A DNA stretch of 64,000 nucleotides. Origin: Mycobacterium sp. IS-1742. Its GTDB lineage: Bacteria; Actinomycetota; Actinomycetes; Mycobacteriales; Mycobacteriaceae. The stretch covers positions 62,001 through 126,000 of the forward strand of contig NZ_LQIV01000012.1 of the NCBI RefSeq assembly GCF_001500125.1, given 5' to 3'. The notes under the pieces are model-generated. The model saw nothing but the letters and a program-made list of their open reading frames with translations. It was not told the origin of the DNA and made no database searches. Made by a program: the position numbers and the translations under genes. This document shows positions 8,057-19,350 of the stretch, in pieces (the first letter of the stretch is position 1; each line of letters begins with the position of its first letter).

Positions 8057-8482
8057 GTGGGACGAAGGAATCCGATACAGGTAGTCGGCGAGCCGATCCG
8101 GCAAGGCGTCACCTGGATCTCGGACGATCTCATTCGATCAGGCGCACACGATGACGCGCTCGGTTCCGATGGGCTTGTCGTGATGGTGTTCATGCTGTCC
8201 TGGGCAATCACGCCAGGCTCGGCGCGGCGACCTTGGGAAACCTCGGCCGCACAGATCTCCGAGCAATTCGGCTGGGGTCTCAACCGCGAACGCGCGAAGC
8301 GTGCGCTGGACCGCGCCGTGAAAGACCGCCGCCTGATCATCCGTGAGTACATCCGCGACGGGCAGGTCGTTCCGCGCCGCTGCGCCTATGTCGTGTGCGC
8401 CGGCGGCCGCCGATTCACCGACGAAGAGTTGCTTCGGCACTCCGCGCCCGTCTCACTACCACCGAAGGCGAGACCGGTATGA
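8057..8482 (+). CDS. Winged-helix DNA-binding protein, possible replication initiator
   Basis: A 141-residue protein starting at GTG with a GGGAG-type ribosome site. The central part (residues about 35-105) reads as a winged helix: GLVVMVFMLSW, then the recognition-like helix WETSAAQISEQFGWGLNRERAKRALDRA and a wing (RRLIIREYIRDG). Similar small proteins in actinophages and plasmids are initiators or regulators. A regular palindrome array begins only 10 bp after its stop codon, so the natural inference is that this protein or the neighbouring HTH binds that array. There is no catalytic motif. The function is not proven. Confidence 0.6.
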   Translation: MGRRNPIQVVGEPIRQGVTWISDDLIRSGAHDDALGSDGLVVMVFMLSWAITPGSARRPWETSAAQISEQFGWGLNRERAKRALDRAVKDRRLIIREYIRDGQVVPRRCAYVVCAGGRRFTDEELLRHSAPVSLPPKARPV

Positions 8483-8831
8483 CACCCCACCTTGCACGGA
8501 ATCCGTGCATGTCCCGCGGACCGATGTTGCACGGCTGCCGTGCATGTTCCGTGTGCGGATGTTGCACGGAAACCGTGCATGTTGAACTGAGCGACCTTGC
8601 ACGACTAGGGGTGCAACATCAGCGCCCGAACCTTGCACGGCAGCCGTGCAACACACCTTGCACCCCCGTGGGTGCAACACAGGACAACCTACCTACGGAC
8701 TACAGATCCCTTCATGCACTGGCGTGCAAGAAGGCGCGCAAACCCCTACCGCAATTGACCACCCCCACCGGTATGCAAGCCGGGGACGTACGCAACCACC
8801 GACCGCGCGCGCGGAGAACGGGATCGAACGC
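8483..8831. repeat. Array of seven palindromes (TTGCACGG-n3-CCGTGCAA family), iteron/operator-like
   Basis: This 349-bp stretch between genes holds seven related palindromes: 8492-8510, 8527-8545, 8562-8580, 8597-8616, 8633-8651, 8658-8677 and 8714-8729. Arms are TTGCACGG/CCGTGCAA with 3-bp centres in most; the sixth uses TTGCACCC/GGGTGCAA and the seventh keeps only the hexamer arms. Centres of the first five lie 35, 35, 35.5 and 35.5 bp apart, then 25.5 and 54 bp. The core hexamers are conserved while the centres vary. This fits a replication origin with iterons, or a multi-site operator for a dimeric protein. Open frames crossing it look incidental. Confidence 0.85.
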
Positions 8832-9449
8832 ATGATTCGCCATCACGGCCGTGTCCTCGTCCGCGCCTACCTCGATACCCGAGCACTCGGCCGCGCCTGC
8901 CCGGTGTGTGGCGCAGCTCCGGCGCGATGGTGCTCCGAGCCGGACGGCCGCGACCGCCGAACCCCCTGCCTCGCACGGACCCGAGAACTCACACCGGCAC
9001 AAGCCGCGGCGATCGCCGCCGCGGTCACTCAACCCGCAGAAAGGCAACCCATGATCACCGACTACGAAGACGTCCCCGGCGCGAACGCCGCAGCCCGTGC
9101 CGGCCGCGCGCGCCAGTTCGCCGCGATGCTGCTCACCGCCGCCCGCAGCGGCGACCAGGACTTCGAGCTGGTCGCCAACCTGAGCGTGGACTACATCCGC
9201 GCCGGGTTCACACCCGACGACATCGCGGCCGCCCGGCACGAACTCATCCGCGTCTATGCGCTCGACGACCGCAACCCCGACGACGCGCTTCGCGTGCTTC
9301 GCGAGATCGTCGAACCCGTCGTCGACGACAGCGACCCGGGCGATCCGGGCGTCACCGACTACGCGCACGGCGACGCCGCGGACGGCGCGAAGTACGAGGC
9401 TGCGGCATGGTTCGACGACGACCAGGGCGACGAGGCGGCGAGCTGGTGA
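8832..9449 (+). CDS. Zinc-finger-containing phage-type protein
   Basis: 205 residues if started at ATG 8832. The N-terminal part has a zinc-ribbon-like motif, C23-P-V-C26-G with C34 and C46, shared by small actinophage proteins of unknown role. The C-terminal part is acidic and helical (DDIAAARHELIRVYALDDRNPDDALRVL). A second in-frame ATG at 9051 (residue 74) has a better ribosome site (AGAAAGG, 6 bp upstream), so a separate 132-residue product is likely as well or instead. The frame is open back through the palindrome array, but that part is not protein-like. It overlaps the next gene by 4 bp. Confidence 0.6.
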   Translation: MIRHHGRVLVRAYLDTRALGRACPVCGAAPARWCSEPDGRDRRTPCLARTRELTPAQAAAIAAAVTQPAERQPMITDYEDVPGANAAARAGRARQFAAMLLTAARSGDQDFELVANLSVDYIRAGFTPDDIAAARHELIRVYALDDRNPDDALRVLREIVEPVVDDSDPGDPGVTDYAHGDAADGAKYEAAAWFDDDQGDEAASW

Positions 9450-9871
9450 TCTGCGCCGTTCCCGCGGGGGTGCTGCTGTCGGTCGACGAGGCGCGGACCG
9501 TGCTGGATGTCCTCGAGGCGCAGGACTTCCCGCCGGCGAACGTCCGCATCGCCGCGCTGAACCTGCGCCGCGCGATCGGAAAAACTGGCATCGCCGCGAA
9601 TCGCGACGCCAGTGGGTCGACCAGGAGAATACCCGCGCAGCGCGTCGCCGACGCCAGCGCGAGCACTGGCATCCCTGCGCGACAACGGAATTCGGCGCAA
9701 CATGGCTCGCATGCAACCCTCAGCGCCGACGAAGCCGCGGCCGTCCTCGGGATCACCCCGAACGGCGTCCGCGACCTCCGCCGGCGCGGCCGACTACCCG
9801 CCGAACGCGTCAACGGCCGCTGGCGGTTCATCGCAGCCAACGTCGAAGCCCGAGCACGAAACGGAGCATGA
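9446..9871 (+). CDS. Helix-turn-helix domain protein upstream of the capsid gene
   Basis: A 141-residue protein starting at GTG in a GTGA overlap with the previous gene. Residues about 1-45 are a helical VDEARTVLDVLEAQ region. The C-terminal 55 residues form a MerR/excisionase-type HTH (LSADEAAAVLGITPNGVRDLRRRGRLP followed by NGRWRF). It may regulate the capsid cassette that begins 6 bp later. I see no protease, scaffold or terminase feature in it, although those would normally occupy this position in a phage. Confidence 0.65.
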   Translation: MICAVPAGVLLSVDEARTVLDVLEAQDFPPANVRIAALNLRRAIGKTGIAANRDASGSTRRIPAQRVADASASTGIPARQRNSAQHGSHATLSADEAAAVLGITPNGVRDLRRRGRLPAERVNGRWRFIAANVEARARNGA

Positions 9872-9877
9872 TCACTG

Positions 9878-10771
9878 ATGGCCGGATTCCTCACCCCCGA
9901 GCTGAACGGGCTGAACCTCACGGTCAGCGTCGCGTTGAAGCAGCCGAATCGGATCACCGAGCGCATCGCGAATCTGGCCGCCGATCAACTGGTGCTCGAC
10001 AAGATCTTCCACACGCTCGGCACACCCGTCACCGGCGGCGCGATGCTGTTTAACGAGGTCAAGATCGACGACTACTTCCTCGATCCCAACCAGACCATCG
10101 AAGAGCGCGCACCGGGCACCGAGTACCCGATCGTGAAGCGCGTCGACCCACGGCCGCAGCTCGCGAAGCCGCAGGACTGGGGCGGCAAGTTCGCCGTCGA
10201 AGACGAACGCGTCCACCGCAACGACACCGAGTACCTGAACGACCAGACGACGCAGCTCACGAACACCATCGTCGAGCGCCTCAACACTCGGGCACTCGAG
10301 ATCCTCGACGCCGCCGCCGGCACCGGGCAGAACACCATCCCCGGCAATGACTGGATGAACGCATTCACCAGCGGCCCGGAATCAACCCTCACTCCGAACA
10401 CAGAACTGCCGGCCGCCGACCTGGCCGCCGCGCTGATGGTCGGGAAGAACGAGCGGCTCGGCACGACATACGACACGCTGCTCGTCAACCCGCAGGAAGA
10501 GATGTCGTTGCGCGTGGCCTACGGCGACCGGCTCGAAGCGATGCTCCGCAGCCTCGGCCTGACGATGTTCTCCCACGTCCACATCACCGCCGGAACGGCG
10601 TGGGTTGTCCAGCGCGGGCAGGTCGGGATCATCGGGTTCGAGGAGATCCTCAAGACCGAGACGTGGCGCGATCCGCACAAGCGCACCAGCTACGTGCAGG
10701 CATACGCGGTGCCCGCGATGGCGGTCAACAAGCCCCACTGCGCGAAGAAGCTCACCGGCTTGGCGGGCTGA
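9878..10771 (+). CDS. Major capsid protein
   Basis: 297 residues resembling the non-proteolysed major capsid proteins of actinobacterial siphophages. An N-terminal arm (MAGFLTPELNGLNLTVSVALKQPNRITERI) leads into a beta-rich core with charged loops (IEERAPGTEYPIVKR), a long helical stretch (YLNDQTTQLTNTIVERLNTRALEIL) and a C-terminal beta segment (KTETWRDPHKRTSYVQAYAVPAMAV). There is no separate protease or scaffold gene, and residues 1-30 could act as a delta-like region. The assignment rests on family resemblance and no database search was possible. It shares an operon with two tiny downstream genes. Confidence 0.78.
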   Translation: MAGFLTPELNGLNLTVSVALKQPNRITERIANLAADQLVLDKIFHTLGTPVTGGAMLFNEVKIDDYFLDPNQTIEERAPGTEYPIVKRVDPRPQLAKPQDWGGKFAVEDERVHRNDTEYLNDQTTQLTNTIVERLNTRALEILDAAAGTGQNTIPGNDWMNAFTSGPESTLTPNTELPAADLAAALMVGKNERLGTTYDTLLVNPQEEMSLRVAYGDRLEAMLRSLGLTMFSHVHITAGTAWVVQRGQVGIIGFEEILKTETWRDPHKRTSYVQAYAVPAMAVNKPHCAKKLTGLAG

Positions 10772-10776
10772 AGCTG

Positions 10777-10992
10777 ATGCATCGCGGCCCCGGTCCGGAT
10801 CCCGAATGGATGGCGCGGCAACGCCCGCTCGCGGTGAAGCGCCGCGCCGAACGCGCGCAAGCAGCGCAGCGCCGAGCCGACCGGACCGCCGCACTCGACC
10901 GAGCCGAAGCCAGCACGACCGACCTCGGCTGGTTCGACAACACGGCACCGACCACGCCGGCCGCACCGCGTACCGACCTCGGCTGGTTCTGA
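10777..10992 (+). CDS. Small basic protein with duplicated TDLGWF motif
   Basis: A 71-residue protein starting 5 bp after the capsid stop. Residues 12-45 are an Arg/Ala-rich helix that is strongly basic. The C-terminal tail carries TDLGWF twice, at residues 48-53 and 66-71, the second ending the protein, with a Pro/Thr/Ala linker between. Repeated C-terminal short motifs usually bind a partner protein. By position it could decorate or scaffold the capsid, or contact a helper head protein. I do not recognise the family. Confidence 0.6.
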   Translation: MHRGPGPDPEWMARQRPLAVKRRAERAQAAQRRADRTAALDRAEASTTDLGWFDNTAPTTPAAPRTDLGWF

Positions 10993-11165
10993 TGCCCGAC
11001 GACCAGGACGGCGACGAATGGCCGCGCGAACTTCGACGCTGCACCTGCGCGACACGGTCCTACGCGCCCGAGGACCACAGGAACGGCTGCGCAGTCGGGG
11101 AGCAGCCGCCCACATCATCGGCGACACCACAGCGTCGACCGTGGGCACCACACCGCCCCTTCTGA
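10992..11165 (+). CDS. Small Cys-containing protein of unknown function
   Basis: 57 residues, start overlapping the previous stop (TGATG), so translationally coupled. The N-terminus is acidic (MPDDQDGDEWPREL), followed by RRCTCATRSYAPEDHRNGC with three Cys and one His that could hold a metal, and a disordered Pro/Arg tail. It is last gene of the capsid cassette, before a terminator-bearing gap. The coding assignment rests on coupling and operon position; no homologue is recognised. Confidence 0.5.
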   Translation: MPDDQDGDEWPRELRRCTCATRSYAPEDHRNGCAVGEQPPTSSATPQRRPWAPHRPF

Positions 11166-15591
<4,426 letters not shown>

Positions 15592-15907
15592 GAAAGTTAT
15601 CCACAGGCCGCGGAGTTTGCTGAGCGGTTGACGACAATGCCGTCCAAGTCGGTATAAACCCTAAGAAAACGCCTGCGTCGGCGAGGGTTCTTCACTCGAC
15701 GAGCCGCGTAGCCAACGCATGCAGATTGCGGCTGAGTGATGCAGAACGACGCAAAACGACTCAAAACGCACTCTGTCGAAGTAGACGATTCTGAGAAAAC
15801 GCGCAGTGCTCGGTGCGTGACAGTGGTTGACAAGAGGGCTACAGTCAAGTTCGCCAGCCCGAAAAGTAGTCCACAGGAGTAGTTCGACGGCTGGACGCGC
15901 GAAAAAG

Positions 15908-15981
15908 TGGAGCCTGCCGGATTCGAACCGGAAACCCCGGGTGGCAAACGCGAGGACACATACCAACGTGCAACAGGCCCC
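15908..15981 (-). tRNA. Degenerate tRNA-Ala(TGC)-like gene carried by the element
   Basis: On the minus strand the acceptor GGGGCCT (15975-15981) pairs with AGGCTCC (15909-15915), discriminator A at 15908, T-loop TTCGAAT with a 4-bp stem plus one T-C mismatch, D-loop containing GTTGGTA, and anticodon loop TTTGCCA giving TGC. The anticodon stem has one C-C mismatch. Acceptor ends and anticodon are those of actinobacterial tRNA-Ala. It may be a phage tRNA, a decoy, or an attachment core for a tRNA-Ala-specific integrase. Confidence 0.55.
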
Positions 15982-15992
15982 ACGAGATCGCA

Positions 15993-16024
15993 TGCCGGGC
16001 GGGTGTTGGCGCACCCGCCCGGCA
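15993..16024. terminator. Perfect 13-bp GC-rich hairpin beside the tRNA-like gene
   Basis: Positions 15993-16005 are complementary to 16012-16024 with a 6-nt loop. It lies downstream of the second integrase on the minus strand and just upstream of the tRNA-like gene. There is no U-tract, so it is at best a U-independent terminator or a protein-binding cruciform. Confidence 0.45.
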
Positions 16025-16203
16025 ACAGCGGTCCCGCAGGACTGAGCCTACTGCCGCGCGGAGGCGTTCCCCGGCAACCTGTGGATAAATTTGGCGGCCA
16101 TATGCATTTCTGCTGGTCAGCGCGATAAATTTCGGCCGTGAGTTCGTCAGGTCACGGCGTGTCGGGCGTGTCGCGGCAAACATTCGTTGACCGGCGAGCG
16201 ACA

Positions 16204-17238
16204 TCAGTTCTGCGCCTCCATGGCTGCGGCCCGGACTTCGTCGTCGTCGACGGCGGTGTACCGCTCGGTGGTCGCGACCGAGGCGTGACCGAGCAACTGC
16301 TGCACTGCCCGCAGATTCCGGCTGCCGCGGTACGCGCGGGTGGCGAACCGGTGCCGGAGCTTGTGCATCGACCAACCGTCCGGCAGCGCCGCGGCGACGA
16401 TCTTCCCCACCTGGTGCTCGCCGATGTGGCCGCCGACACCGGTGGGGAACAGCCAGCCCGACGCCGGCATCCCTGCGGTGTGGCCGGCCGGTCCGCGTCG
16501 CAGCACGTCGGCCAGCGCGTCGCTGATCGGCACGACGCGCATCTTGCCGCCCTTGCCGTGCACGACGAGCTGAGCGCCGCCAATGCCCTCGACGACGTCA
16601 CGCGTGTGGACCCGGGCGACCTCGGCGCGACGCAGCCCGGCTTCGGCCGCGAGCCGCATCATGACGGTGACGCGGGGATCGGCTACGGCGAGCGCTTCTC
16701 GCCAGGCGTCATCGGGGACCGGCCGGGCGACCGCGGCGGGCACCCGCACCGCCGGCAGCCCGTCGCCCAGGTACGTCGACACCCGGCCGGTCGTGTACGC
16801 CCACGAGAAGAACCCGCGGGCTGCGCTGCGGTAGAACCTGCGCGTCTCCGGTTTCCAGTCCTGCCGGCCGAACCAGTCGACGATCTGCTCGGCGGTCACC
16901 TGTTCGGGCGGGCGGCGCAGCGCACGGGCGAGCCGCGTGATGGCCTTGCGGCGGGCGTCGATCGTGCGTGCCGTGTGGCCCGCCGCCGCGAGGTGGACGA
17001 GGTAGGCGCATGTCATCTCTCGCCACGCCGCGGGCATCTGGGACCGCTCTGGACCTGGTTGCCGCGATTCGTGCAACTCCCGGAGGTACGTCTCGGCGGC
17101 GGCGAGCCCGCCGGCGAACACCCGGCCGGTGATGTCGCGCAGCTCGATCTCCGTGCCGCGCTGCACCATCCGCAGGTCGAGTGCGGCCGCCTGCCGCCGC
17201 GCGACCCGGGCTCGGCTCTCGAGGCTGGCGCTCACCAC
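16204..17238 (-). CDS. Second tyrosine recombinase (right end)
   Basis: A 344-residue XerC/D-like phage integrase, unlike the left one in sequence. A SAM-like core-binding domain covers about residues 70-160. The catalytic domain has Arg203 (AGLRRAEV), Lys229/232 (HGKGGKMR), His292-x-x-Arg295 (HKLRHR), His318 (LGHAS) and Tyr327 (ERYTAV), so all catalytic positions are intact. The start is GTG 17238, overlapping the upstream small gene by 7 bp. Two intact integrases at opposite ends are unusual; this one may serve a different site, resolve multimers, or come from a merged second element. Confidence 0.93.
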   Translation of the reverse strand: MVSASLESRARVARRQAAALDLRMVQRGTEIELRDITGRVFAGGLAAAETYLRELHESRQPGPERSQMPAAWREMTCAYLVHLAAAGHTARTIDARRKAITRLARALRRPPEQVTAEQIVDWFGRQDWKPETRRFYRSAARGFFSWAYTTGRVSTYLGDGLPAVRVPAAVARPVPDDAWREALAVADPRVTVMMRLAAEAGLRRAEVARVHTRDVVEGIGGAQLVVHGKGGKMRVVPISDALADVLRRGPAGHTAGMPASGWLFPTGVGGHIGEHQVGKIVAAALPDGWSMHKLRHRFATRAYRGSRNLRAVQQLLGHASVATTERYTAVDDDEVRAAAMEAQN

Positions 17239-17501
17239 AGACCGTCCAGGACCTCGGCGGCGTCGAGAAGAGCACCGGCGAGCCGCCGAGCGTCAGCGGC
17301 CGCCAGCTCGAGGCAGCCGGCGATCGGGTAGGCGGCGACGTGGCGCTCGATCCGGCCGTCCGCGTACTGCGCTCCCTCGACGGCCACGACGAGCCCGGCA
17401 GCGTCGTGGCGCGACCACGTCAGGCACCGGAACACGTCCTCGGGGTGCTCACTGCGGTGCCAGTCCCCCACGACTGCGGCCGGGGTCGGAAATTGTGTCA
17501 T
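17232..17501 (-). CDS. Small protein co-transcribed with the second integrase
   Basis: 89 residues from ATG 17501 (MTQFPTPAAVV...). An ATG 14 codons further upstream is possible but less likely. It reads as a small alpha/beta protein: a beta-rich middle (FRCLTWSRHDAAGLVVAVEGAQY) then a helix (ELAAADARRLAGALLDAAEVL). Its stop overlaps the integrase start, so the two are translationally coupled. It could be a directionality or regulatory partner. No family is recognised. Confidence 0.55.
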   Translation of the reverse strand: MTQFPTPAAVVGDWHRSEHPEDVFRCLTWSRHDAAGLVVAVEGAQYADGRIERHVAAYPIAGCLELAAADARRLAGALLDAAEVLDGLW

Positions 17502-17618
17502 GCCGCGAACGTTAGACCACCGAAAACCATTGTGGAACAGCACCTTTCAACTTCGCATAGGTCAACCGGTGGGCGCATGAGCTATGCGTGTGGCGGGTCG
17601 AAATGCGGTCAGGTCGCG

Positions 17619-17691
17619 GACCGTCCGCGCACCGTCGAGTCTCGGTCGAGATACGGGCCACCCCGCCGCAGTCGTCCGCAGGCCGTCCGCA
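17619..17691. repeat. Candidate integrase arm-type sites, right side
   Basis: Three copies related to GACCGTCCGCA lie here: 17619-17629 and 17681-17691 (10 of 11 bases each), with a weaker copy at 17671-17680. A 22-bp block at 17674-17695 matches 6492-6513 with one mismatch. They lie 105-177 bp inside the right att core. With the left-side copies they would make up both arms of attP. The function is inferred. Confidence 0.5.
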
Positions 17692-17795
17692 GCAGATTCG
17701 TCGACAGCTCGATACAACCAACGCTGCCAACGCCGTGAGCTGCAGGTTTCCTCACCACCAAACACAGCCGATAACCACAAACGTCGAGAGGGACA

Positions 17796-17841
17796 GATTC
17801 AAAACCCGTACAGTGTGAGTTCGAATCTCACCGAGGGCACC
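17796..17841 (+). repeat. attR core, 46 bp
   Basis: An exact copy of the tRNA 3' end at 6387-6432, here without a tRNA 5' half. It marks the right boundary of the 11.4-kb element. The next 226 bp, up to the hydrolase gene, contain no gene I can support. Confidence 0.92.
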
Positions 17842-18067
17842 ACATAGGGCGCAACCGCCGACGCCCGCCAAGCCCAGCGAATTGTCTACTTGGATTCCAA
17901 GCCGTATCTGGCTGTCTTGACCGCACCGAGGGCCCGACGATTACCGAGACCTCTAGTCACTAGAAGGCCCCCGTTTCGGCATCTGCGGTCATCGCAGCGG
18001 AGGCGAGGTCCCGGAGATCCAGCCAGTTGGCGTACCAACCGTGTGCCGGACCCCGGCGAGGCGTCAA

Positions 18068-19096
18068 CTAGACGAGCTGCTCACGGAAGAATCGCGTCAG
18101 GTTGGCAACGGCGTTGTCGATCTGCGCGGGCGAGTCGTAGTAGTCGAAGTGTGTTCCGTCCGCCCAGACGAGTTCCTTGGGACCCTTGAGCACGCCGTAA
18201 AACTTCTTCGCCTCGTCGGGGAACGCGCATCCATCGGAGTGCACGACCATGGTCGGGATAGTCACCTGCGCAGCCTGCGAGAGGGGGTCGAAGTCGAGCC
18301 ACGGGTCGAGTGACATCACTGCAAACTCGTTCCTCCACTGCGGCACGCCTCCTCGGGAGGGGTTCAGGTAGTAGTCGTAGGACCCCGGTTCGGGCTTGAA
18401 GTTCAACGCCGACTCGTCGACCTCGCTGTACGCGGGGATCGTCGTCGCCGTGCCGGTCTCCTCGAACTCGCGTGCGGCGACGGTGCCCTCGGCTCGACGT
18501 CGAGCGAGCCCCTCATCCCCGCCATTCATCGTCTTGAACAGTTCTGGACCGGCGAGGAACGCGGCAACGGTCGCCACCGCCGTGACCCGCGAGTCGTCCG
18601 CGCCGAGATACGCGGCGTTGCCTCCCGAGGTGCAGATGCCCACCATGCCGACCGTCTGCACGTACGGCAGGCCACTGAGGTAGGTGACGGCAGCTTCCAG
18701 GTCGGTCAGCTTCTCCGACGGAGACTCGTACTGGCGGGGCTCGCCCTCGCTAGCGCCATAGTGGCTGTAGTCGAAAGCGAGAGCGACGAAGCCTTGATCG
18801 GCGAGTTTCTGCGCGTAGGTACCGGGCATCTGTTCCTTCACCGACGTCAGGGAACCCTGGACGATGACGGCCTGGTACATACCGCTCTCGTCGAAGTCGG
18901 CGGGAGTGAACAGGTTGCCCGCCAAAGTCAGACCGTCGCGAGTGAAGGTCACGTCACGCTTCTGCATATTGTCTCTCCTGGGTTGATCGACGGCGGCAGG
19001 ATCGTTTCCTGGCGGGGCGCATGAAAGCCCCGCTCCTCCGGCGCAGGCCGCTGCCACACCGGCCAACAGGACCCGCCGTGACACTCGCAGCCCCAT
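18068..19096 (-). CDS. Secreted alpha/beta hydrolase, dienelactone-hydrolase-like
   Basis: A 342-residue protein. The N-terminus has a twin-arginine motif (SRRVLLAG) and a short hydrophobic run ending in GLSC, suggesting Tat export and possibly a lipid anchor at Cys26. The hydrolase core has the oxyanion segment VIVQGSLTSVKEQMP, nucleophile elbow GICTSGG (Cys in place of Ser, as in dienelactone hydrolases), and DGTHFDYYD with the catalytic His near the C-terminus. The substrate is unknown. It lies in a small island between two tRNA-end repeats and is divergent from an XRE regulator that probably controls it. An internal Met (QKRDVTFTRDG) could give a cytosolic form. Confidence 0.8.
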   Translation of the reverse strand: MGLRVSRRVLLAGVAAACAGGAGLSCAPPGNDPAAVDQPRRDNMQKRDVTFTRDGLTLAGNLFTPADFDESGMYQAVIVQGSLTSVKEQMPGTYAQKLADQGFVALAFDYSHYGASEGEPRQYESPSEKLTDLEAAVTYLSGLPYVQTVGMVGICTSGGNAAYLGADDSRVTAVATVAAFLAGPELFKTMNGGDEGLARRRAEGTVAAREFEETGTATTIPAYSEVDESALNFKPEPGSYDYYLNPSRGGVPQWRNEFAVMSLDPWLDFDPLSQAAQVTIPTMVVHSDGCAFPDEAKKFYGVLKGPKELVWADGTHFDYYDSPAQIDNAVANLTRFFREQLV

Positions 19097-19350
19097 CGTT
19101 GCCTCCGTCCTGCTTCACAGTCTGATTGCCATCGTGAGACGACGATGTCCGCCCTATCGGCGCGGAGTCAGGGGCACGCATGGCCCCCACACGATGGTGA
19201 CGACTACTGCGCACCGCGACAATGGGAGGAAATACTCCTACGCAGGCGAGGGCCACAGTCAGAGGTCAACTGCGTCCCTAAAATGAATCAGGTGCGCCGC
19301 CCGTCACTACGTCGAGCCACTGCGCCGTCCCGGCGACCGCCAGGGGCGTC

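Larger units (their letters stand above)
15597..16088. repeat. Pair of inverted TTATCCACAGG (DnaA-box) motifs
   Basis: TTATCCACA at 15597-15605 and its reverse complement at 16080-16088 are both perfect matches to the classical DnaA box, and both continue for two more matching bases (GG). A weaker copy (TAGTCCACA) lies near 15866. Their inverted placement around the tRNA-like gene could mark an origin, or the ends of a small inserted module. Confidence 0.5.
15592..16203. other. Non-coding block between the tape measure gene and the second integrase
   Basis: 612 bp, less GC-rich than the flanks. It holds two inverted DnaA-box motifs, repeated AAAACG words (15664, 15751, 15761 and 15795 areas; CTAAGAAAACGC and CTGAGAAAACGC are near-identical), a degenerate tRNA-Ala on the minus strand, a perfect 13-bp hairpin and a GATAAATTT direct repeat (16084 and 16122 areas). 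A 142-codon open frame crosses it on the minus strand, but it runs through the tRNA and is not protein-like. It may be the attachment region of the second integrase or a replication origin. Confidence 0.55.

Noticed and set aside
8483..8831. The palindrome array as a CRISPR
   Set aside because: Repeats are 16-20-bp palindromes with variable centres and about 16-bp gaps, there is no leader, and no cas gene lies in the window.
15597..16025. A 142-codon minus-strand open frame between the tape measure gene and second integrase
   Set aside because: It runs through the tRNA-Ala-like sequence, has no ribosome site and its composition is not protein-like.
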